Assembly (NCBI GenBank): GCA_949357655.1
Contig: CASHTG010000001.1
Location: forward strand, 3,038,001 to 3,102,000
Length of the DNA stretch: 64,000 bases
Direction of reading: 5' to 3'
DNA from: Parascedosporium putredinis
Taxonomy: Eukaryota; Ascomycota; Sordariomycetes; Microascales; Microascaceae
The notes under the pieces are model-generated. The model did not search any database, was not told where the DNA came from, and worked only from the letters and a program-made list of their open reading frames with translations. Shown piece after piece: positions 47,079-59,670 of this stretch. Every line of letters starts with the position of its first letter. Position 1 is the stretch's first letter. The translations under genes and the position numbers were made by a program.

Positions 47079-49234
47079 TTAGGGCTTACGATACCCCAAC
47101 TCATCAGCACCCAGCCTCGCAGTTGAAGTCCCGTAACCAGGAGAATATGGCGCTGTTCCTAGGCTACGACGGAAGCCATCCGAAATGGCGGGCAGGGTGG
47201 AAGATTCATCCTCCTCGGACTCGTAGGCAGGCGGCAAGTCATGATGCATAGAAGGATACGAGTACTCGGTGAACTCAGAAGACTGCCTTACAGAACCACG
47301 GCGCACCTGCATACTCGCAAGCAGAGGGTCGAGTTCGCGATCCATTGCAGCGGTCTCTCTCATGGAATCGCCACCAGCCACTAGATTATCCACCATGGCG
47401 ACCGCTGCGCGAAGCTGGGCAAGGTCCTGTTCCATCGTATTTGACGCATCGGACTGCGATCGGCGGGTGCGCTGCTGTTGCACCTCCCGCACAGGCGGGG
47501 GCTCTGGGGTTTCGATGACCTGGTAGTGTTGCTGATATAGGTGTCCACCTTGTTCATGTTGGTGCAGGCGCTGCTGCTGCTGCTGCTGCTCCATATCTGG
47601 GGAGGGTTGACAAGGCATACCGGGGATCAATCGACGGACAAAGGCGGCGACAGCCTCCCGCCGGCGTCGATAACGCTCCTGCCGTTTACGCCTACGCTCC
47701 TGATGAAACTCGGCGATCCGACGCCTATACCGGATGACACAGAATATCGAGGCCATGATCATCATGAAGACAATGGCTGGAGCGACGGTATCACCACCCG
47801 AAGTTGAGTCCTGTAGTAATCACGTTAGCCATCGATCTCGGACCCGTCGTTTGGACGGACAGTAATAAGACGTACCCGGTTATCCGATTGAATCGGCTTT
47901 TTGACAGATTTTTCAGGTTCACCTTTGGAGGGGTCTGGGTTGTTGTTGTTGTCGTTGTTGTTGTTTTCATCCCCGCTAGGAGTCCCAGTAGAGTTGTCAG
48001 AACCGGGCGTTGAGTCGGCGTCCGAGGGCGGAGTAATGGGAAGAGGAGGAAACGTTGTGTCGTCGGTGGGCGGCTTAGGGAGGTGGCTAGTCGAGTCGTC
48101 GTCGGGAGCACAAGGGCAGAACAGCGGGCGCCAGGAGGGTCGCCTAATAGGGGCGTGGAGCCGGGACGAGGCACCCCCAGCGCTAGCATTCCCGCCATTC
48201 TTATGGAGAGAGGTTTGATCGTTGTACGACGCCGCATCGGAGTGCGAGCCCACAACGTTTGAGTATGCCTTGGCGGCCATGCCAGCAACACGGTCGAGGA
48301 AATGCCTCATGATGCATCGGAACTTCCCTTGGCACTGGGACGCGTCGCCGGTCTCTACTTGCCTGACAAAGTCCTCCAACTCCTTGATTCTATGCGCGAT
48401 TTCGCGTTGCTGGTACCTCAAAAGTTGGATTTCTTCAATCGCGGTTTGAACCTCGTCATCCGGGTCATCGTCTTCGCTGGCCGGGATCCAGTAAGCCTTT
48501 TGGCTGGCGCTGATGTCAAGAATAGGGGCACTTGTCGCTTGACCCTCGACGGAAAGGATGGCGACCGGATAAGATTGGTGGAAGGTGACGGTGAATATCA
48601 CATCCTCGAGGCGCGCGTTGTCGATCGACTCGATCTGGATAGTGATGGTTTCTTGGACCGGCTTATTGTCGAGCTCGACGCACTGGAGGGCCCATTTTGC
48701 CACGACCTCGGAGCCATAGTCTTCCAAGATGGTATCGCGACCGGAGCGTTCGGTTAGGGTTGCGAGAGCATGGCCGTTGAGATGGATATTGGACAGCGCA
48801 CAGGGCTTTTCGGATTCGAAGAGCGTGAAAAGGAGAGTCTACGGGTTGTCCAAGTTACGATATTTAGCCAAAGGTTTACCAGCGAAATTACTGACACAGG
48901 AAAGCACTAGAACAAAGGGAGGCACAATCGCAGACGAGAAGAGAAAAAAGTGTCACATACCAATTCCCGGTCGAACCCATAGTCGCTAAGGTCAAGAGGG
49001 ATAAGGGCCGTCGCGGTTTCTGATAAAGCAACATGAGTATTCTAATCAAAATCATACACGACAAGACCGAGACAGCGCGAGCGCCACTCGATGGAAGACA
49101 GTGTTCATCACCAATGCAGGAGCCACATTGGTGAATGATCACGACGATGGCCAAGACTTACCCTGAGCATTCACGAATCCGAAGTGGCCCAGGAGAGGCA
49201 AGAATGCCAAACTGGATCGGATGATGCCGCGCAT
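47079..49234 (-). CDS. Secretory type I membrane protein with cytosolic PPxY motif, fungal, unknown function
   Basis: I do not recognise a named family. Four exons on minus: 49234-49162, 49019-48961, 48838-47876 and 47810-47079; 608 aa. Exon 1 is a clean signal peptide (MRGIIRSSLAFLPLLGHFGF, cleavage near VNA-Q). The lumenal part begins ETATALIPLDLSDYGFDREL, contains a beta-rich region with conserved-looking CALSNIHLNG and YGSEVVAKWALQC, a coiled coil (EEIQLLRYQQREIAHRIKEL) and a Pro/Ser/Asn-rich stalk with poly-Asn. One transmembrane segment (APAIVFMMIMASIFCVI) lies at about 376-392, followed at once by a very basic stop-transfer (RYRRR, RRRKRQERYRRRR). The cytosolic tail has poly-Gln and a PPAY motif at 558-561 followed by acidic ESEEDE. 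All splice sites are canonical (GTAAGT, GTATGT, GTACGT donors) and the frame is undamaged. Confidence 0.85.
47567..47592 (-). repeat. CAG trinucleotide tract coding poly-Gln
   Basis: Minus-strand CAG repeats encode MEQQQQQQR in the cytosolic tail of the PPxY membrane protein. Confidence 0.85.
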
Positions 49235-51504
49235 CCCAGCATACCTTTCAGGCATTCAAGTTCTATCGGCCGGTGTCAATCACGAGAGGGTGGCGGCCTC
49301 GCGGCTAACGAGCCTAGGTGGTGCGGGCCAAGACAGAAGATATCTCTATTGAGTAATAGGGGCAAAAAGAAAAAGAAAAAAAAAGAAAACAAAAAATCGA
49401 GCACTATCAAAGCTGGCCCCCAACCAGACTGGTGTTGCCCTAGTACAAAGGCAACAATGAAAAACTGGGAAAAGAGGAGCCAAAGGGAGTCGAAGACTGA
49501 AGGTTTGTCAGTCGAATCGCGAGAGATCCGAAGCTGGGACTTGCGGGGAATAAAGTGGTTGCCTGCTGGAAATTGAACCAGAGACTGCCCAGATCAATCC
49601 ACAATAATACGTGGTAAGAGGGATAGATACTTGGACAAGGTATTATTATTATGAACATTGAAGGGAATGGGAATCCGGTTCCCGCCGTGACTGCGCCTCG
49701 AATCAATGAGTCCCCGCCCATCCGCCTCCATGTAGTGTACTTCGTACGAAAAGGAGCCTGCCGCACGTGCCCAGTGCACTTTCCAAGGTGCGTCTCACTT
49801 TCCTTTGCTGGACGACCCAAGGAACCACGAGTCCAAGTCCCTCAGACTTGAATGTTCCTTCCAAGCTTGTGCCCCGCGCTCTTGACCGCATTTGTCGATC
49901 GGGTTAGGGTGTGGGCCAGCATCCAATGAGAAGGCGTTGGCTGACGAAGCTCGCATCCGCGGAGCCTCAATACGAATGTTTAGTGCCCAGTTGAAAAGTG
50001 TCAGCAACCCCCAGTTTTGTGGCCAGATTCAAGGAGGTCGATGGCATGTTGAGTTTGAATCAGATCCCAGTCGGGGTTTGAGTGGCCGGCCTCAATGATG
50101 GAGGGCTTGTTCATCGTCAACCGGGCCTTGCCTACCGAGGTAATAACATCCGCTTCCTATGAAGATTCTGGAGATCCGGGTCTCATTCACCCCTTTTAAA
50201 CCTCGATTCGGATTCATCAAAACCTATCCTCCCTTTTTGATGCAGGCCAGGCCACTTTGCCCACGCCTCTTTACCGAACCCTCGAACTTGCACGCAGGAT
50301 GTCAGATCGACTGTTGATGGAAGACTAAAAATCCAAGTTGCTCGACATCCCAACTCTTGTGGTTCCACGTCTATCTGCACCTCACTTTGCTCAGCTTGAT
50401 CTCGTCGCTATTATCCCACATCCAATGATGTCCAGATAACAGTCATCCGGATATAGACTCTGCGAGCCCAAGATTTCAACTGTGGGGTTAGAAACTTTAA
50501 CGTGCCATATTCTCGGCCTCATATGTCTCTTCTCCCTTTCTCAAACCACCCGCATTCACTCCAAACAAGTGTTCTTTTTTTGTTGGCGGACTTCTCGACG
50601 TGCCGGACAGACCAACATCGTCATGGTCACCAGCACTGTCGCGGTGCATACACGTAGAGAATCCTCATGTGGAGCTTTCCTTTGATCTGATGCACCCAGT
50701 CTCCTATAAATTAATGCATAGATTAGATGCTAGCTCTCCCTAGACAAGTTTGGCAGAAGCGCAGGCTAACGGCTCAAGGCCAGATTCTCATTGCTTCTCT
50801 TATTCGTCCCCCGATCGCTTGCCATTGAAGCTCGCAGTCTAGGAGATACATCTTGCGCACATGTAGCTCTTCATACAACGCCCAATGCGCCTTATCCGAT
50901 ACTGGATGGATTGATTCAGCGGGAACCACTGATTACACCTTAAGGGGAAAAAAACCGTTCGTTGCGAATATATGGCTTCCGAGCTTGCTTTGACCACGTC
51001 CATTCTTGAACCACGGACTTCTTCTCTTTCCTTTCAACTTCAACTACCAGGCACAGGCCACTGCTCTCGTAGTTCATTTCGATCGCAGCATACGCGAAGA
51101 CTATAGCGCGATATTACATCAATAGCTTTTTAAGTTGTGGTTGTAAGTGGCGGAGGTGTAAAAATCTTAAAACTTAGGGTGTAGAAATTTACCAATCACT
51201 GCACTGGCTGGGACGTCAACGTCAAATGGCAGAATCGGTTACGCCATCTGCTGCATCCTGCATCTCCTCATCTTTTCTACTTGGACAACCTGGAGCGCAA
51301 AACGGCCACCTTTCAACAGATATCCACCGCCACCACCCCACCACCATCGAGGATCACTCAATCAGCTGGGTCTGTGTGAAGCATATTTGGAGGACCGGTG
51401 TTAGGAAGGCCGAACGAAGACTGAATAAAAGAGGGAAAGGGAGTAGTCGGCGGGGAACCGCAATGTGCATTCGAAACCTTCCCGGCCAGTCCAGTCGAGT
51501 CACC
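49235..51504. other. 2.3-kb divergent intergenic region
   Basis: Between the PPxY membrane-protein gene (-) and the PNPOx-like gene (+). It must contain both promoters. No coding or RNA gene signal was seen; A/G-rich tracts are present around 49360-49400. Confidence 0.5.
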
Positions 51505-52319
51505 ATGCCCCAGTCACGGCTTTCGCGCCCAGCACCATGGCGCGCTGACCTCCTGGCCCATCTTAGCCAACTCGGGCTACCCATCTGCGTCCTCAGTACC
51601 GTTCACGCCGGCGATAGCTCATCCGCTTCGGGACCGGCGAGTGCTACGTCATGGGTCCCCCGGGCCAGAACGGTAGTCTTCCGCGGCATGTGGGAAGCCT
51701 CCCGGAGAATGATAAGAATCCGGCCGAGAGAAACCCCCTACGTATGAGAGCGACCTCCTCTCCTGACCACGGATGCCCGGACGGACAAGGCTCAAGAGAT
51801 TGCGCCAGACGCAGAAGATTCCAGTAGCCCCGGCGGAACCGGAGGAGGCGGGCCATTCGAGGTAGTGTTTTGGATCCCCGATGTCATGACGCAATGGAGG
51901 TTGAGTGGAAGGGCATACCTACTGGGGCCGGATATCGACTCCGATGAGGCGGCGGCGGTGCGGGTCCGGAGCGGCCTTCTACAACGCATGAGAAAGGTTG
52001 AAGATGGCCCCTTTAGCTGGTCAAGAGAGGTTACTGCTCACTTTGGCAACATGAGTCCCGGGATGAGGGGTCTTTTCGAAACCCTCCCCCAGGACGCCCC
52101 GTGGCAGAAGGGCAAGGAGGCGAAGGGCTTGGCCTCGGGCAGACGGTTGAGGATCTCGGAGATGAGATTGCTAGGAAGAATTTTAGGGTCGTAGTGTTGG
52201 CACCGGACGAGGTAGACAGGGTGGACCTCAGCAACTCCAAGAGAGCTAGAAGATGGAGGTACCGATATGTTGAGGGAGACGAGGAACAATCTTGGGAGAC
52301 AACTGAACTCTGGCCTTGA
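51505..52319 (+). CDS. PNPOx-like FMN-binding protein (Alr4036 family) with four single-base frame breaks
   Basis: Member of the pyridoxamine 5'-phosphate oxidase Alr4036-type FMN-binding family; its substrate in fungi is not established. Motifs in order: APWRADLLAHLSQLGLPICV near the N-terminus, SWVPRARTVVFRGMWE (typical of the flavin-binding split barrel), PENDKNPAERNP, YESDLLSLTTDAR, VVFWIPDVMTQWRLSGRAYL, SWSREVTAHFGNMSPGMRG, LGLGQTVEDLGDEIA, NFRVVVLAPDEVDRVDL and the diagnostic end ETTELWP. They lie in successive frames, each shift one base short, near 51698-51703, in C5 at 51734-51738, near 51762-51763, and in C4 at 52097-52100. Adding one base at each gives 819 nt, a continuous 272 aa, normal length. 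The start is taken at MPQSRLSRPAPWR; the frame is open further upstream but that part is not family-like. Confidence 0.85.
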
Positions 52320-52846
52320 AACGGCTGGGCCAAAAAGGGCGTCCATCGGTGTTACGGATGTAAGTCCCAAGAGGAAGCTGCATCTTCACCTCCTCCCTCT
52401 CCCGTGGATTGGCTTACGCGTAGGGTGGAGTAACTACGTTTCTACATCTTCATCTTCATCATAGAACCAACTAACAAAGGTAGCCTTGAAAAGGGCCCAT
52501 CCTACTCATCCCCACTCAGTTCCAGAGACGATAGCTCGCGTGGTCCGTTGTCCGACCTTCTTTTGTCAAGCATCGTGGAGCCTTGACCACAACACGAGGT
52601 TACTTTGTGCGCCGTGTAAAGTAGCTAAGACTCTCTTGAGTGGTGGGCTGGAGGATGGGTCCAGATCCTGACGGGTCAGTCGGTGTCTCTCACGCCAAGC
52701 ATCATCGACATCTCAATGCACGTTGCGAGAAGGTTGGGGCTCTGGGTGGAAGGTGGCCTGGAAGGGGCCGGGAATATTAGAACATAGAACCAACCGGCTT
52801 GACCACTACCACTAAAAACAAAAGTAACAAACCCCCAAAATAAATG

Positions 52847-52864
52847 AAAAAAAAAAAAAAAAAA
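52847..52864. repeat. A18 homopolymer
   Basis: Eighteen consecutive A about 530 bases downstream of the PNPOx-like gene; probably beyond its 3' UTR. Confidence 0.9.
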
Positions 52865-55513
52865 CCGCAGAGGAAGATGTTGCGCGATTTTGTCACGAGT
52901 ATCTACACTCCTCGGTTCGTTAACAAAACTCTCACCCCTTTCCCACTTCATTCCTTGTTTGCGTCGTGATCAATGCCATGTCCAACACGAGCCTCCTGGG
53001 TTTGAGTTTCTGGCGATGTGACCGCAGAAGAAGAGGAAGAATGCTAGGATGCTACCCTAGGGACAAGAAGGGAAAGATTTTTCGAGAAAGGAAAATGAGA
53101 GGACCAGAGTTAGTAGGTGTGGATGTGCGTGTCGTTGAATGCCACAAGCACGGCAATAAGAAGATCAAGAAGCCGAAGAGGAAAAATAGCGTAAAAATAA
53201 ATTCGAAGGCAGGCAAGCAGGGAGGAGAAGGGCGGACGGGAAATCCTGGTTTGTGTTAATAGAGGTCCCGCTTTTTCCTGCTCTTGTTCGACCATTTATT
53301 TCGCCCACAAGGGCAGGCAGGATCGACCAGAGCTCCACAGTGCAAGGGTACCACGATATCAAGGGATCCATTCTGAGGATCGCATTGTAACATGAAATGG
53401 TGGTGACATGAAGTCAAATCACGACGCCAAGCGCCCAATGAGGGCTGCGAGTCTGGAGAAAGCCTACGAGGTCCAAAATCTTAGCTTGCGGTGGATTGGA
53501 CTAGGGCAATCGAATGGATAACACGAGCGGGTCTTTCGGCCTGTGATAGCCTCTATAGGCTCTCCGTCCCAGTCCCCCTTTCGTTCTCCCTGCCCTTCCT
53601 CAAAGCTCGGGCGGATCTTGGCCCCGTAAGATCTACAAGTTGATGGCGGGGAAGCCTTTTTCCGAGTTATAAAAGTAGATAGAAGGGTGGGAGGGAACAT
53701 TGGTGGCAAACGGCGATCCGTCGGCGGTTGGCTTGGGAGAAAGAGAAGGGCACCGTCTTTGCTTGCCCTTCGTTCAGTGAAGTGACATCCAGATGGAAAG
53801 TGCCCATGTCTCTTGGCGGTGGTTTTAGAAGCAAGATGGAACATTTGCTGAACATTGTGGCCACTTCGGCAGCGTCACGACACTTCCCCTAGCGCAAAAC
53901 AGCATGGGGCGGCACAGGGGTCTGTGCCGGGCACGCACAAGCAAAAGGGGAGAGAGAGAACGGATGTGCCCCATGCGGCAAGTGCCATAATATCCCCAGT
54001 AATAAACGGAGAATATCGAGGCAAGGAGCAACAAGCTGCTGCCCTCGCCGGGCTAGGCCAGGCCATGCCACATGTTGGGGCTACGCTCACAGGACTCACC
54101 GGCTCGCACTTCTGCCAATGAATTCGAAGCGTCCAGGGGCTGGCGCTGGGGTTTGCCTTGGCCATCGCCCCAGACGCATCCGGCCTGTCTTGCCCCAACC
54201 AATGGCCTCGTCACCCTTTTCCACCCACCCACTATTATCTCGAGATTCGGACTGGAGACTTCAGAGGCCGGTGTGTGGCGGGCTGTTTGCTTCCGTCCAC
54301 GTCCCCCACCTTAACCTCGGAAATGGAGTCTACACTAGGGTACATGCATGGATAAGACCGTATTAAGTGAAGGGGAGAATGGGGAGAGTCCTTGTCATCC
54401 TGGCCTGGGCATCGATCATGAAATTTTGGCAAGCTTGGGGCTGTTTCGACCCGGCTTCATCTATCACGATCTTGTCATTCCCGCTGTTAAATTGCGGGCA
54501 GGCATGAAATATTAGTGCATGTAAAAATGCCCTTCTCTGCCGTTATTGAGAGTCGCCGTTTCTACACCTCCAAATGAGACGAGATAGGGAGATGAGGTCA
54601 GAAGTCAAAGTTTGAAAGCAATTAATTTCAAGCAGTCTCGCTTGCCGCCCTTTCTTCATCCCCCTTTGTGTATGTTGTATCAACAAGTAAAACGGATAAT
54701 AAGTCAAACTATTTATAAACATAGCTCTCTGAAAAGGTCTTGGATGATATCGGTCTGATCTCCAAAGCGCCACAAACGCCGATGATGCTCTTTACCCAGT
54801 ATTTTGAGCTTGATGAGGAACCGAGGTGAGTGAGGTCGTTCAATGTTCATCACCATCCTGGACTGCGTGCCCGGCAAGTGGCTCTTCTCCTATTCCTTCC
54901 TGCTTGCTCTTGCCCTCATTTCGTTCCGAGCCCTGCTACTCTCGGAGCCCGGAAGAGCCCGGAAGCTGGCCACAGTCGGAAAAAGAAACCTGCCCTGGCA
55001 GTGGATCGATCGGCGCCGTCAGTGATCCATTGTCTTTCTCCTGGCGCCTTTGTTGATTGTGAAGGGGGTGTCAGCTGAGGATCCTGGACGGACCGCCTTC
55101 GTTCAATGTTCTCTCTGTGCCTTTCACACCGACGGGGACGAACAAGCCCTATCCCGTGCTAGACCCAGGCCCTCCTTTTGCTCTCCAGTGCAACCCTGAA
55201 TCGAGAGGGCGCGCGGAGGAAAGGGGGGTTGACGAGGCCACGCGATGTCCCCTTGATGGAGTCCCTGATGGACCCTCGATCTTGGAGCTTGACGGATGGA
55301 TCAATGTGGATGCAAGCAAAACGGAACCCGATTTTGGAGGGACCTGCCAACGACCAAGAACCCTCCACCTTTTTTTCTTTTTTTCTTGTTTGTTTTCTCT
55401 CTTGCTTGTCCACAGGAGGTCGGATTCTTGATCCATGGACTACATGTATGGATAGATGGAATTTATTGAATCGACTGTCTTCCCCACTTGAGCCCCCATC
55501 GTCTTGCGCCAGG

Positions 55514-55515
<2 letters not shown>

Positions 55516-55568
<53 letters not shown>
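55516..55568. repeat. (CT)26 microsatellite
   Basis: An uninterrupted CT/TC dinucleotide run of about 53 nt, the longest simple repeat in the window. Non-coding. Confidence 0.95.
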
Positions 55569-55570
<2 letters not shown>

Positions 55571-58500
55571 TGTCTGCTGACCCACAAGCAGAAGGATCCA
55601 TTTCATCTTGCTTTCGCAAATCAAGCATTTCACTAAAACGATGGGGGTTACTGGAGAGTTGTGTGTTGGCGTTGGCAGCGACAGAGAAGGTCAATCTGCC
55701 AGCTAGACCCTGCTCAGGGTGCAGTGTTTAGGGTACCTCGGGTACAATTTGGTACGTCAATGCTCAAGTGGGATCGTACGGCCTCTGAGGGGACTCGGGA
55801 GTCCTGTCCCTTAGCTCTCACCACTTGAGCACCCGAGGGGCATCACTCATCATTCGTCAGAGTGTTGTTTGAAAGTAACTACTTCTCACAGTGTATCTGC
55901 AGCCATCTGCAAGGTCGAAAGGGAAGGGGGCGGGGAGAACGAGATGTGTGCGTTGTTCACCCTTCACTACATGTACATGATGCAGCTCACACCTCGTGAA
56001 ATAACACACGCAGAACACCAAAAGCTCGAACCAGAAGAGAAAAGAAAAATCGCCGTCAGTCCGGCGAGTACTACGGTGGGCATGAAGGGAGGAAGAAACC
56101 AACCAACCCACAGAAAAAGAAAGGACAAAAAGAAACACGCAGAAGATAGACGGGGCGAGACCATGCTGATACTGCAGCAAAGCCAACTTCGTACATGGAG
56201 TGAGGTCATGCCCTTCCTCCCTTGATGCAGGGGGGCGGCGCCAAGTCAAGGTAGGCTTGCCAAGGGAGGGGGTCCGCTCAGCGATACCACATCACACTGC
56301 AAGATGCATCCGGGGCATCGAAATCACCCCGATATGATTCGGATGCTAGCTAGCGAGTTAAGGTAACAAGTCTACACGAAAAGCGCATTCCCAACGCCAC
56401 AGTCGAAACTGGGGGTTTGCCAGGCGGAGGCCAAAACAGATAGAAGAGATAAAGGTGAAAGAAAAGGCCTGTAAACCAAAAAGAGGAAGAAAAAAACCAC
56501 GGTGAGGCAATGCACAAGACGAGACAAGAGAACGAGGGGGCGGAGAGCACGTTCATCAGCGCTGCATCCGGCCTCTCTGACCAAGCTCCTTGCAGACGTC
56601 GCCTCCATGCGTTGCGACATGCACCAGTCCGGCCCGGATGCAGATGGAAAAGATTATTGCGACCTGACACCCGCACAAGGAAAAAGTTTCCGCGAACGAG
56701 GCCAGCCAAGACGAGAGACAAGCAGAGAGGGCTAAAGACGAGTTGGCGTGGCGTGGCGGGGCAAGACAGCGCTGCCTCTGGCTGTGCCCGCCCCGTAATA
56801 TGGCAACGGTTCGTTTGAGAAATAGCCTGTTTTCTTGTGAGCTCGTCATGAACCACCTATGCAAGCCATTTTTAGAGACTGGGCTTAAGTGGGGGTTAGA
56901 CTAGACGTCGTTCGAAGCAAGGCGGCTTTACAACACTACGATGACCAATTTCATGCAAGCCGTTGTCTGCATTGTCTGCACCCGTTATGCTTGCACAAAG
57001 GTGGCTGCCATCATTCTTGGTCAGGTTAAACGAATGCGATCCATCATGATTTTCAATGTTGGCTTGGGGGCGATCGTGTTGGCGGTCCTCAACGTTTGGT
57101 CCGTTGGTTCAATGCTTTCAAGAATAGTAAGATGGACATTGTGATCGGACGAGTGAGAATGACAAGAACAGTTGACCTTGTGATTGAAGACAAGGGATGG
57201 ATGTATTGTCCATTTCCGAGAACGAGCTCCCACTAACGAAACGACCATGGGTGATGCTGATCATAGATCTGGTGCAAACTAGACTCGCTAGTATTAGAGC
57301 TTGAACGAGTGGAAGACCGCACAGGACTAACGCTCGAAAGGCCAAGCCCTTGTCTACGAAGAAAAAGAAAAAGAAGAAAAAAGGTGAAAATCATTCAGTT
57401 TTGGTTTCTGAGGTGCAAACCCTAGATCCCGTCGAGGACGGAATCGCATGATCCATTTCTCAGTGAACCAGTGCCGTCAATGTACTTTAGCACGAGCAAA
57501 CTCGGCTTCGCATTGACGGACTCAGGGTGCAGTCTCAAGGGAGAATAATACTTCGTACAAGGACGTCTAGCAAATTCTCCTCTCCGATCAGAAAACGAGA
57601 CGCTGTCTGGCCCATGCTGCACGCGCACGAAACCGGCCCGCCTGGCCTGCCTCTCCCCACATCAATCGCGCTACTTACAATGTCTTTTGTGCCTGCAGCT
57701 TAGGATCAGCCGGCGCTAACACTCCAACTAATATGGTAGAGCCTAGCCTGAAGGTGCGGACCGCCGCGGTCCCATGTTGTACAACCCTGTGCCTCACTTC
57801 CGCCGGCTTGACTCTTGCTGGCTTATGGTGTGGGGGTTGAGATTAATGAAGGCAGCCAAGAACAAAGGTCACGCTTGTTGGCCCGCATCACACAAAGAAC
57901 GGTGCTCCATTTCGAGTCCGCCCGAGAACCGTTCGCGGCATCACATGTAGCTTGTGGTTCGCGCACCGCCTTTCTTTGCATTTTAGGTTGGAAGAACGGA
58001 GCTAGGACTAAAAACAGTGGAGGAAGCAGTGGGAGCCAACCTCTCGATGACCATGATTTGATTCTAGCGAGATTTTGTCCAACCGGAATGCCCGCTTGGG
58101 TCACAAAACGAGCCATGCTTGATTTGTGCATGGCACCATGGGGTTTGCGGGGAGGTCTGGTTGTCTGAATTTCTGTTCTCGAGGCTTGTGGGGGAGTTGG
58201 TCAATGCTGCTTTTGTCCTGTCTCACTCGATTGTCCTCCTCATTCAGATAATTCAATGTCGCAAGGCTATTGATACTTCAATGTCAATATAGATCGAGAA
58301 TGGTAGGCCCCCTTCTAGGTGAGGAACCCAGAGAGGCCGCGAAGAAAGGGGAATACATTTGAGTGAAGCTAAACCTTGAGGTTGCCTCTGGGCTGGTGAT
58401 TTTGTGAAGAACTCGACAACTCGGGCCGAGAAACGCTCACGCCAAGATGGGATGGACCGGCCTATTGAGCCGAAGCAAATGGCCCCTTCTTGTCCTTGCC

Positions 58501-59646
58501 TCAATTCAAACATCTCCGCTCCCCGCCCTCCCCTTGCCCATCGCGCCAAACCCTCCGACCGAATGCGAGGCTGGTGGATATTAACACGTGAACGAGAGAC
58601 CAACGAGGCTTAAGGACTTGAGGACCACGGTTTGCTGAGGCGATGACTGCATGGCTGTTTCGTAAATCTGCTCGAAATGCGTATCTTGGCAAGCACCAAC
58701 CGGATCCCCTCCTGAGGCCGAGAAGTGTCGATCCACATCTGGGAGTATTATCAACATCCATGGATTCCCCCAGAGGCTTCACCTCAAAATTAGGGGTGTT
58801 TGCCCCTACTTCAAAGATACGCGCGCGTGGCCTCCACAGATTCTACCCGGCCGTTGCCGTCGGCATTATTACTTCAAGAATGATAGCGAAACGGCCAGCC
58901 CTGGTTTCCTAGTGTTTGTGGGGGCGGAGATTAGGTGGTGGCCTGCGACTGTTTGGTGGGCGATTGTAATACACATAGAGTCGAGCAACACAGCTTGAGG
59001 ATGCGGTGGAGATTGACAGGCGGATCAATCCCGCATCCAACACAACGCACCTTTCGAGACAGAAACGAAACGGAAACAGGGTCAATCTCGAGGCAGGTCA
59101 ATTCAGCGTTTTGGTCTTTCGAGTTTATTTTGTGCATTTCAGCGTTTGGGGAGTCAATTGTATGATACATCACAAAATGTCTGCTTCCAAGGACAGGACA
59201 GAGTGACATCTACCTTGGTCAGTACATCTAAGTCCGTACCTCCGGCCACCTGATTTCTCTGCCCTGTCCGCCGTTCGAAAATAGTGCGTAGAGAAAGACG
59301 GGGGATTAGGGTATTAGCCCAATTAAGAAAGACGGGGAAAACATCAAGCACAAACGGTGAAGGACAAAGCCAGGTCGGTGGCAACCTAGAATAGGCCGGT
59401 TGAAGGGGGCGAGGACTGCGTCTAGCCAGCGGGGCATGAGTGTCGGATGCATTGATTTTGCTCAACGACCGATGCTGATCAGTGTTTGCTCTTTACGTCT
59501 GCTGTGGGGTTCTACTCATCTATAGCTGTATTGATGTACTTGTAGTGGAGTCTTGGAAAGTTGACGGAGTCTTCGAGTGTGACGCTGGGGCGAGAGAGCC
59601 ATGTTCTGCTCGGCGTCTTCTCCGGCACAGGAAGAAGAGAGGGCTT

Positions 59647-59670
59647 AAAAAAAAAAAAAAAGAAAAAAAA
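59647..59670. repeat. A-rich tract (A15 G A8)
   Basis: Near-pure A tract in non-coding sequence. Confidence 0.85.
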
